Positions 7,641 to 14,158 of a stretch of DNA of 64,000 bases are shown here, piece after piece. The translations under genes were made by a program, and so were the position numbers. Each line of letters starts with the position of its first letter. The stretch's first letter is position 1. The notes under the pieces are model-generated. The model had not been told where the DNA came from and did not search any database. It worked only from the letters and a program-made list of their open reading frames with translations. Source of the DNA: Dielma sp000508965 (GTDB lineage: Bacteria > Bacillota_I > Bacilli_A > Erysipelotrichales > Erysipelotrichaceae); assembly GCA_000508965.1 (NCBI GenBank), contig BAHV02000016.1:189853-253852 (forward strand). Direction: 5' to 3'.

Positions 7641-8303
7641 TTAACAGTTACAGCCAAGCACACTATCGACAGGCAGCGCAAACAAACAGCCGCCAGCCTC
7701 ACTCTTCAAGCCGCAGGTCTGGTTGATTGCTTCCATAATAGCCTGTTTCTTATCAGCCGTGCTCAGAATCAGAATCACATCCTTTTCCGCTTGAACCGCC
7801 AGGCCCATAAATGACTGACTGGCTTCACTGTCTAATGATCGGGCATGCAGCAATGTACCGCCCTCTGCCCCTGCCTTTCTAGCTTCTGCCATCACTAACT
7901 CCTGACAGCCTTTGTTTACAACTGCGCAAATTAAAGCATATTTCCCTTCTTCCATAGACACTGTCTCCTTGTCATGATTAAGCATGATATTTTTTAAAAA
8001 TAAACTGCTGATACTGCTCAGCGGCATGGTAAAAATAATCCCGCTGTTTGGTTTTTCAATATGAATTGCCGCTGCAATTGCCTTTTGAAGTGATGCAAGA
8101 ATATGGGCAGGCGCAAAAGTAAATACAAGCTCTTTTTCCGTTTCTCCCAGACCGAGATAATTCAAATACTCACTGCCGGCAGTGCCTGAGGCCATACACG
8201 CATAAGAAAAATACAGCTGATGCTGATGGCAGATACTGCCGATTCGATTTCCCTGATCACGATTAACGATCAGTACCATACATTTTACAGTCGCTTTGCT
8301 CAT
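7641..8303 (-). CDS. PII-like nitrogen-regulatory-type protein, apparent tandem of two PII-like halves
   Basis: A 220-residue cytoplasmic protein. The two halves resemble each other and PII-family (GlnB-like) folds: residues 8-100 (MVLIVNRDQGNRIGSI, then ASGTAGSEYLNYLGLG, VFTFAP) and residues 120-215 (LICAVVNKGCQELVMA, then GGTLLHARSLDSEASQSFMG). In each, a flexible loop region precedes a strand that reads VFTFAP or VILILS. It overlaps the DUF1538 gene by 4 bases (ATGA), so the pair is translationally coupled. PII-like proteins normally bind nucleotides and gate membrane proteins, so regulation of the DUF1538 partner is the natural inference. It lacks the canonical uridylylation Tyr motif as far as I can read. 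Confidence 0.8.
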   Translation of the reverse strand: MSKATVKCMVLIVNRDQGNRIGSICHQHQLYFSYACMASGTAGSEYLNYLGLGETEKELVFTFAPAHILASLQKAIAAAIHIEKPNSGIIFTMPLSSISSLFLKNIMLNHDKETVSMEEGKYALICAVVNKGCQELVMAEARKAGAEGGTLLHARSLDSEASQSFMGLAVQAEKDVILILSTADKKQAIMEAINQTCGLKSEAGGCLFALPVDSVLGCNC

Positions 8304-9808
8304 AGTTCAGCCTCCTCAAACTCTATAATCTGATCTTCACCCTCTAAATCCAGCTTTAGCTCACGCTGTTTCAGCTTCATCATCAATCCCAAAAGCTGAA
8401 TCGTCAACAGCGGTGTCATTGCTACAAGGGCGACGATACCAAACGCATCGGTTAAGACATTACCGCCGATGGCTTCACAGGCTCCCATCGCAAAAGGCAG
8501 CAAAAATGTCGCTGTCATCGGACCGCTGGCAACACCGCCGCTGTCAAAAGCAATAGCCGTAAAAATTTCCGGTACATAAAAACTCAAAAGCAAAGAAAGC
8601 GCATAGCCGGGTAGCAGGAAAAACATAATATTGATCCCGCTTAAAATCCGCAGCATCGCAATGCCTAAGGACAAGGCCACACCAATTGATAAAGAAAGCT
8701 CCATCGCCCGTGCCGAAATCGTTCCCGCCGAAATTTCTGCCACCTGTTCCTTGAGCACATGAACGGCCGGTTCAGCCTTTACGATAAAATAGCCGATGAC
8801 CATGCCGATCGGTATCAAAACCCACGCATAAGGCAGCGTGACAATTTGGGCGCCCAGATAACTGCCTGCCGGCATAAAACCGACATTTACGCCGCACAGA
8901 AATAAAACAAGACCGATAAATGTATAAATAGTACCAATGATAATTTTGACTAACTGACGTTTTAAAAAACAGCGGGTTACGCACTGAAACAGGCAGAAGA
9001 AGATTAAAATCGGACCCAGCGCTTTACCTACTTCAAGGATTGTATGCGGTATTTCTGCCATAAAGGTTTTAAAGACATCTTGTGTTGTTTCAACATGAAC
9101 CATCTCAAAAGGTGTATAGCTGACACCCTCAGGATGATAAAGAATACCTAATATCAACACCGCCAGGATAGGACCAATGGAACACAGCGCGACTAAGCCA
9201 AAGCTTTCTTCCTGCGAATGGGCTTCATCATTGAAACGAGCCAGACCGATACCCAATGCCATGATAAAAGGTACGGTAATTGGACCGGTAGTCACACCGC
9301 CGCTGTCAAAAGCAACAGCCAAAAAGCTGTCAGGCGTAAAATAAGCTAGGATAAAGACTGCCGCATATAAAATCAGCAGCATATAGTTCAGCTTGAGTTT
9401 AAAGATTGTTCTCAGCAATGCCAAAACGAGAAAAATACCTACACCCGCGGCCACTGTCCAAATCAAAATACTGTCCGGAACTGCCGGTACTTGATGTGCT
9501 AATACCGTTAAATCCGGTTCCGCAGCCGTAATAATCACACCCATCGCAAAGGTCACTAGAATCATGATCGGCAAACGCCGGGCTTTAACCAATTCACTGC
9601 CTGCCCCTTCACCGATCGGCATCATCGACAGCTCCGCACCCAACGCAAAGAAGCCCATGCCGGCAACCAGCAGCAAAGCCCCTGCCAAAAACATCAGCAT
9701 CATGCCCAGCGGCAGCGGTGCGATGGTAATACTTAATAAAAAGACAATCAAGGTAATCGGAATTACCGAAGCCAATGCTTCATTAATTTTCTGTTTTAAC
9801 TTTCTCAT
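8300..9808 (-). CDS. DUF1538 domain-containing membrane protein (two-repeat)
   Basis: A 502-residue polytopic membrane protein built of two homologous halves. Each half carries the signature AFDSGGV[TA][ST]GP[IM]T (near residues 165-180 and 415-430) flanked by hydrophobic helices. A duplicated, probably inverted topology of this kind is typical of secondary transporters and channels. The C-terminal tail is strongly acidic (LDLEGEDQIIEFEEAEL). It is the first gene of a two-gene operon with the PII-like gene; DUF1538-PII pairs recur in bacteria. The conserved Asp-Ser-Gly-Gly in both halves is a good candidate ion or substrate site. The substrate is unknown; I do not assign one. Confidence 0.85.
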   Translation of the reverse strand: MRKLKQKINEALASVIPITLIVFLLSITIAPLPLGMMLMFLAGALLLVAGMGFFALGAELSMMPIGEGAGSELVKARRLPIMILVTFAMGVIITAAEPDLTVLAHQVPAVPDSILIWTVAAGVGIFLVLALLRTIFKLKLNYMLLILYAAVFILAYFTPDSFLAVAFDSGGVTTGPITVPFIMALGIGLARFNDEAHSQEESFGLVALCSIGPILAVLILGILYHPEGVSYTPFEMVHVETTQDVFKTFMAEIPHTILEVGKALGPILIFFCLFQCVTRCFLKRQLVKIIIGTIYTFIGLVLFLCGVNVGFMPAGSYLGAQIVTLPYAWVLIPIGMVIGYFIVKAEPAVHVLKEQVAEISAGTISARAMELSLSIGVALSLGIAMLRILSGINIMFFLLPGYALSLLLSFYVPEIFTAIAFDSGGVASGPMTATFLLPFAMGACEAIGGNVLTDAFGIVALVAMTPLLTIQLLGLMMKLKQRELKLDLEGEDQIIEFEEAEL

Positions 9809-9844
9809 TCGTCACCTCTTTCCATATTATGTTAGTTTAAGTTA

Positions 9845-9850
9845 ATTATA
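9845..9850 (-). promoter_or_regulatory. Probable -10 box of the DUF1538 operon
   Basis: TATAAT on the minus strand, 37 bases upstream of the DUF1538 start and ahead of an AAAGAGGTGACG ribosome site. No convincing -35 lies at 17 bases; a TTTACA is 21 bases away, so an activator-dependent or extended promoter is possible. Confidence 0.4.
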
Positions 9851-9901
9851 ACATATATTTTCATTTCTTTCTGTAAAAAATGATAAAGTATCCAAGAAAT
9901 A

Positions 9902-9930
9902 TTGACAGGCAAATCTGCTTCATGTAAACT
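9902..9930 (+). promoter_or_regulatory. Promoter of the first MATE gene with an overlapping dyad
   Basis: TTGACA (9902-9907), a 17-base spacer and TAAACT (9925-9930). A dyad CTTCATG (9918-9924) and CATGAAG (9937-9943) straddles the -10 box and the start point, a placement suited to a repressor. Confidence 0.65.
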
Positions 9931-9964
9931 TATCTGCATGAAGGTTTTTTGAATAAATCTTACT

Positions 9965-10004
9965 TGTTCAGGGTGAACATGTACTCATAGTTTTATGGGT
10001 ACAT
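9965..10004 (+). promoter_or_regulatory. Leader palindrome and hairpin before the MATE gene
   Basis: The leader contains the perfect palindrome TGTTCA-GGG-TGAACA (9965-9979). It overlaps by one base a hairpin of 11-base arms (ATGTACTCATA and TATGGGTACAT, one wobble) with a GTTT loop, followed by a T-rich stretch before AGGAGGG. This could be a weak attenuator or an operator cluster controlling the transporter. Confidence 0.45.
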
Positions 10005-10028
10005 TTTGTATTTTTAGGAGGGATGTTT

Positions 10029-11393
10029 ATGAAGAATACCGTTAATGGGATTACGGAAGGAGTTATTTGGAAACAGCTGCTGATTTTCTTTTTCCCGATC
10101 GTCTTAGGTACCTTTTTCCAACAGCTTTACAATACGGTCGATGCGATTATCGTCGGTAACTTTGTCGGCAAGGAAGCCCTTGCTTCCGTAGGCGGTACGA
10201 CCGGCACACTGATTAACCTAACGGTTGGCTTTTTCGTTGGTCTCTCCTCCGGTGCCGGTGTTGTCTTAGCACAATACTTCGGCGCACAGGATCGCGAAAA
10301 CATTCATCGCTCTGTTCATACATCAATCGCGTTGGGAATTTTGGGCGGTGCCATATTGATGGTTATCGGCATTTTTGGGGCGGAAAGTGCCATGCGGATG
10401 ATGCAGACGCCTGAGGAAATCATGGCTTATTCCTTAACCTATCTGCGAATTTATTTTATCGGTGTCATTCCGCAGATGATCTATAATATGGGTTCCGGGC
10501 TTTTACGGGCCGTCGGTGATGCCAAACGGCCGCTGTATTATCTGATTGCCGCCTGCGGTGTCAATATCGTTCTGGACTTAATATTCGTTGTGGTCTTTCG
10601 CTGGGAAGTCATGGGGGTCGCCATCGCAACAATTCTTTCTCAGCTGGTAAGCGCGATTCTGGTCTCCTATACGCTGATCCGCTCCGATACGCTTTATCAG
10701 CTGCATCCTCGAGAAATCAGCTTAAACCCGACTATCTTAAAAGAAATTATCATTATCGGTCTGCCGGCTGGACTGCAGTCCGTCATGTATGCAGTATCCA
10801 ATGTTATCATTCAGTCAAGCATCAACGCTTACGGTACAAATTCGATTGCCGCTTGGACCGCTTATGGCAAAATTGACGGCTTGTTCTGGATGGTGATGGG
10901 TGCTTTTGGGGTAGCTATTACTACCTTTGTCGGTCAAAACTTTGGCGCCCGTAAGCTTGATCGAGTGCATAAGAGTGTAAAAATATCGATCCTTATGGCC
11001 TCGATAACCGCCGTCGCTATTTCATGCCTCTTCTTAAGTACCGGTCAGTTCATCTATCGCCTCTTTACCAATGATGCTCAGGTAATTGAAATCGGTATGC
11101 AGATTCTATGGATTTTAGGCCCCTTCTATGTCTGTTATGTATGCATTGAACTGCTTTCAGGCGCCATGCGCGGCTGCGGTGAATCGTTTGTGCCGATGGT
11201 GATGACTGCCTTGGGCATCTGCGGCTTAAGAATTGCTTGGATTGCCTATTATATGCCGCAAAACGTATTGCTGGATAAGATTCTGCAATGTTACCCTTTG
11301 ACCTGGATCGTAACTTCCATTTTCTTTATCCTCTATTATCTGCAGGGCGGCTGGCTGAAACGCCGCAAATTAAAAGCCGGTATCACTGAATAA
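10029..11393 (+). CDS. MATE family efflux transporter
   Basis: About 454 residues with 12 predicted membrane segments in two six-helix bundles. The first helix region reads ILGTFFQQLYNTVDAIIVGNFVG in essence, a typical MatE N-lobe motif, and LPAGLQSVMYAVSN begins the second lobe. I choose ATG 10029 because AGGAGGG has proper spacing to it; an ATG at 10023 abuts the ribosome site. MATE proteins export cationic drugs or metabolites in exchange for Na+ or H+. It is a monocistronic unit with its own promoter, a structured leader and a terminator. The neighbouring FMN lipoprotein is convergent. Substrate unknown. Confidence 0.92.
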   Translation: MKNTVNGITEGVIWKQLLIFFFPIVLGTFFQQLYNTVDAIIVGNFVGKEALASVGGTTGTLINLTVGFFVGLSSGAGVVLAQYFGAQDRENIHRSVHTSIALGILGGAILMVIGIFGAESAMRMMQTPEEIMAYSLTYLRIYFIGVIPQMIYNMGSGLLRAVGDAKRPLYYLIAACGVNIVLDLIFVVVFRWEVMGVAIATILSQLVSAILVSYTLIRSDTLYQLHPREISLNPTILKEIIIIGLPAGLQSVMYAVSNVIIQSSINAYGTNSIAAWTAYGKIDGLFWMVMGAFGVAITTFVGQNFGARKLDRVHKSVKISILMASITAVAISCLFLSTGQFIYRLFTNDAQVIEIGMQILWILGPFYVCYVCIELLSGAMRGCGESFVPMVMTALGICGLRIAWIAYYMPQNVLLDKILQCYPLTWIVTSIFFILYYLQGGWLKRRKLKAGITE

Positions 11394-11396
11394 GCA

Positions 11397-11424
11397 AAGG
11401 ACCCTACCAAGGGTCCTTCTTTTT
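11397..11424. terminator. Bidirectional terminator between the MATE and FMN-lipoprotein genes
   Basis: AAGGACCCT and AGGGTCCTT arms with an ACCA loop, followed by CTTTTT on the plus strand. It separates two convergent genes. Confidence 0.85.
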
Positions 11425-11425
11425 A

Positions 11426-13105
11426 CTATTGTCCAATCTTTAAATCGATCGCATGTTTATTTTCCAAGCTCTTGCGAATCGCTTTTAAGATATCGCCATG
11501 ACCGTCCTGCAGACTCATCGTCGCTGATGATGTCACATCGGCAAGCATATCTTTTTCTTCTTGACTCAATGCTTCATATTTCTTCACATCTTCGTCCTTA
11601 GAAACGTTGGCCTGCAATGGACGTCCGTTTAAATCAGAGCAGTATTTCGCAAACCATTCCTCAACCTCATCAACGCTCATGCCGACAAAAATCGATTCAT
11701 ATTTATCCATCTGCTGATACCAATAACCGGTACCCATCACATAACCGTCGCCGCGTTCGCGTTTGGTCTTCCAGCCATCGATCTCAGACATAAACAAGTC
11801 TTCGGTATTCTCGGTAACACCATCAACCTTGCCGTCATGGTTCTCGTCGATATTATAGCTTTGACCCGGATAACCGCTGAAATGCGGCATTGTCTCACCA
11901 TCATAATTCGGCGTTGCCACTTCCAGCTGGTCAATCATTATTGCGGCAATTTTATCATTCTCATCAAATAAGGTTGTTACAAATACATCATTAAAGCTGT
12001 AAACCTGTACTTCCTGATCGTCCTTACCCGGACCTACACGGCCTGAGTTAGCGACACCAAAGCCTAATCCCTTCGCGCTTTCAATTGCTAAAGGACGACG
12101 GTTCTCATACGCCTTTTTGATTGCTTTTAAGATATCGCCATGACCGTCCTGCAGACTCATTGTCGCTGATGATGTCACATCGGCAAGCATGTCTTTTTCT
12201 TCTTGACTCAATGCTTCATATTTCTTCACATCTTCGTCCTTAGAAACGTTGGCCTGCAATGGACGTCCGTTTAAATCAGAGCAGTATTTCGCAAACCATT
12301 CCTCAACCTCATCAACGCTCATGCCGACAAAAATTGATTCATATTTATCCATCTGCTGATACCAATAACCGGTACCCATCACATAACCGTCGCCGCGTTC
12401 GCGTTTGGTCTTCCAGCCATCGATCTCAGACATAAACAAGTCTTCGGTATTCTCGGTAACACCATCAACCTTGCCGTCGTGATTTTCATCAATATTATAG
12501 CCAGTCTGGCCTGGATAACCGCTGAAATGCGGCATCGTTTCACCATCGTAATTCGGTGTCGCCACTTCCAGCTGATCAATATGCAATTCTAAGATTTTTC
12601 CTTCTTTATCAAAAATTGCACTTGCATAGACTTGATTAAAGCTGTAAACCTGTATTTCCTGATCATCCTTGCCCGGACCTACTCGGCCTGAGCTGGCAAC
12701 GCCAAAGCCCATATCGGCATCAGAAGCCACAACCTCATTGACATCCTTCTTACTCTCTTCAATCGGCCATGGATAAGCCTCAGGATCTAACGCGTTATTT
12801 ACTGCATAAAGGATTCCCTTACTGGAAACGGTCGCGCCTGCGATGGTATCCACTTCCGCAGTACCTGCTTCGACGATCTTCGCCGGCAGCTGTTCAATCG
12901 CATTCGATCCAATCCCCTGCGTCTCTTTTTCACCGACCGCTTCTACTTCGGTGATTTTTCCATCTTCGGTTGTCACCGTAACGGTGATCTCACCGCCAAA
13001 GCCCTTGCCGGTACCCGTCAGCGTTTTAACTTCCTTCTTTGGCGAACAGGCAGCCGTACCTACGACCAGCACACCACACAGCAATAATCCTGCCACTTTT
13101 TTCAT
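11426..13105 (-). CDS. FMN-binding domain lipoprotein with two near-identical tandem repeats
   Basis: A 559-residue secreted lipoprotein. The signal peptide ends in the lipobox GTAAC (Cys20). Residues 28-108 are an FMN-binding domain with the flavinylation motif TIAGATVSS; FMN would be attached to Thr92 by an ApbE-type transferase, which is not in the window. Residues 133-340 and 348-552 are two copies of an unrecognised domain beginning GFGVASSGRVGPGKDD. Copies are offset by 214 codons and identical in sequence over about 125 residues from NIDENHDG to GHGDILKAI. Related FMN proteins act in extracellular electron transfer. Monocistronic; an imperfect dyad near its promoter may be a MerR-type site. 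Confidence 0.88.
   Translation of the reverse strand: MKKVAGLLLCGVLVVGTAACSPKKEVKTLTGTGKGFGGEITVTVTTEDGKITEVEAVGEKETQGIGSNAIEQLPAKIVEAGTAEVDTIAGATVSSKGILYAVNNALDPEAYPWPIEESKKDVNEVVASDADMGFGVASSGRVGPGKDDQEIQVYSFNQVYASAIFDKEGKILELHIDQLEVATPNYDGETMPHFSGYPGQTGYNIDENHDGKVDGVTENTEDLFMSEIDGWKTKRERGDGYVMGTGYWYQQMDKYESIFVGMSVDEVEEWFAKYCSDLNGRPLQANVSKDEDVKKYEALSQEEKDMLADVTSSATMSLQDGHGDILKAIKKAYENRRPLAIESAKGLGFGVANSGRVGPGKDDQEVQVYSFNDVFVTTLFDENDKIAAIMIDQLEVATPNYDGETMPHFSGYPGQSYNIDENHDGKVDGVTENTEDLFMSEIDGWKTKRERGDGYVMGTGYWYQQMDKYESIFVGMSVDEVEEWFAKYCSDLNGRPLQANVSKDEDVKKYEALSQEEKDMLADVTSSATMSLQDGHGDILKAIRKSLENKHAIDLKIGQ
11487..12740 (-). repeat. Internal tandem duplication of 642 bases inside the FMN-lipoprotein gene
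   Basis: Two direct copies at an offset of 642 bases, roughly 11487-12090 and 12129-12740. In the first 370 bases of each copy I see only scattered single-base differences (for example catcgtc versus cattgtc, and aaaatcgattc versus aaaattgattc). The rest diverges to a similarity seen only at protein level. One copy has an extra two codons (PGQTGYN versus PGQSYN). Confidence 0.85.
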
Positions 13106-13169
13106 AACTTTCTCCTTTTCATCTCTTTGTGTTATGTAAGCGTTTAACTCCGCCTTTATTTTCCGCTAT

Positions 13170-13190
13170 ATAGTTAATATACAGTCAAGA
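13170..13190. promoter_or_regulatory. Imperfect dyad upstream of the FMN-lipoprotein gene
   Basis: On the minus strand CTGTATATTAACTATATAG follows TTGA and reads as an imperfect palindrome in the promoter region. MerR proteins bind such elements between widely spaced promoter boxes, and a MerR gene lies immediately upstream. A clear -35/-10 pair is not visible, so this is tentative. Confidence 0.3.
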
Positions 13191-13242
13191 AAATTTTCAT
13201 AAATAAGCAGAAACTATGATTTTATGAACTAATAATTAAAAA

Positions 13243-13262
13243 AAACGAACCGTTAAGTTCGC
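13243..13262 (-). terminator. Intrinsic terminator after the MerR gene
   Basis: CGAAC and GTTCG arms around a 6-base loop, followed on the minus strand by eight T residues, 13 bases beyond the MerR stop codon. Confidence 0.7.
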
Positions 13263-13274
13263 TTTATTATCACA

Positions 13275-14117
13275 TTATTTTCTTTGAACCGGAATCTGCA
13301 GACTGCAGAAATCAACATCCTTTTGCCCTTTATATTTCACATGATCAAGCAAGCAGATATCCAACGCATCGTTGGCCGCCACATAACCTTTTTCATCGAT
13401 ATAAGCCAACAGTGAACGCAACTGATTTTGATGATGACTCGGCCGGCCGTAATAATACATGCAGCAGCATTCAGCGGCCGGCAATGTATGCACTAAAGGT
13501 GAGTGCCTGATGATCGGTGAACCTTCAGGTACAAACACAAAGACGGAAGAGGCTCTTAAATCACTTTGCAGCGCCTGTTTGGGAATGATGACCCCAAAGC
13601 CTAAAGAAGGCACAAGATCATAACTGCCCACTTCATCAACAGCCGCCATGAATCTGACCTGAAGCTCATCTTCATTACCGCAAATATCCTCTTCAAAAGG
13701 CAGCGCTAAAAAAGAGCGTTCATCTACATGGCGAAAATACGGCTGATCGACAGACTGGTTAAAATCAATCGTATCATACAGCAGCAGTCTTTCATCGACA
13801 TATTTGCGGGTCCGAATCAGTTTTTCAATTTCGGCATCGATGATTTTACGCTGATCCTTTAAAATTTCGACAGCCTCCTGAGGGTTCTGATCCTTAACAA
13901 TTTTACCGATTACCTCTAAAGGCAGATTCAGCTTCTTCAAAAATAAGATTTCTTTTAAAACGTTAACCTGCAGATAGCTGTAATAACGATAACCCTTATC
14001 ATCAGTTATTTGCGGCCGAAACAAGCCGATATGATCATAATAAATCAGTGTCTGACGTGAGATGTGGTGAAGCTTAGCCATTTGACTGACTGTGAGATAC
14101 TCTCCTTTATCCATCAT
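13275..14117 (-). CDS. MerR family transcriptional regulator with effector-binding domain
   Basis: A 280-residue protein. Residues 8-75 are the MerR winged helix (YLTVSQMAKLHHISRQTLIYY, then the DDKGYRYYSYLQ wing), followed by a dimerisation coiled coil (about 85-125). The C-terminal half resembles a GyrI/BltR-like effector-binding domain (residues 135-275) and contains several aromatic and Cys residues, including the CCCMYYYGRPS stretch. Such regulators sense hydrophobic drugs or cofactors and activate exporters. It lies 41 bases downstream of the flavodiiron gene and may be co-transcribed. Candidate targets are the MATE gene at 10029 and the FMN lipoprotein; this is inference. Confidence 0.88.
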   Translation of the reverse strand: MMDKGEYLTVSQMAKLHHISRQTLIYYDHIGLFRPQITDDKGYRYYSYLQVNVLKEILFLKKLNLPLEVIGKIVKDQNPQEAVEILKDQRKIIDAEIEKLIRTRKYVDERLLLYDTIDFNQSVDQPYFRHVDERSFLALPFEEDICGNEDELQVRFMAAVDEVGSYDLVPSLGFGVIIPKQALQSDLRASSVFVFVPEGSPIIRHSPLVHTLPAAECCCMYYYGRPSHHQNQLRSLLAYIDEKGYVAANDALDICLLDHVKYKGQKDVDFCSLQIPVQRK

Positions 14118-14158
14118 GCTTTCTCCCTTAGTTCAATATTCTTTCACTGCAGCTTAAA

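Noticed and set aside
11737..12579. Two similar short antisense-frame peptides inside the FMN lipoprotein gene
   Set aside because: They are the alternate frame of the duplicated segment, not independent genes.
13130..13148. cre-like sequence ATGTAAGCGTTTAAC before the FMN lipoprotein
   Set aside because: The last positions do not fit the catabolite-response consensus and no other evidence supports it.
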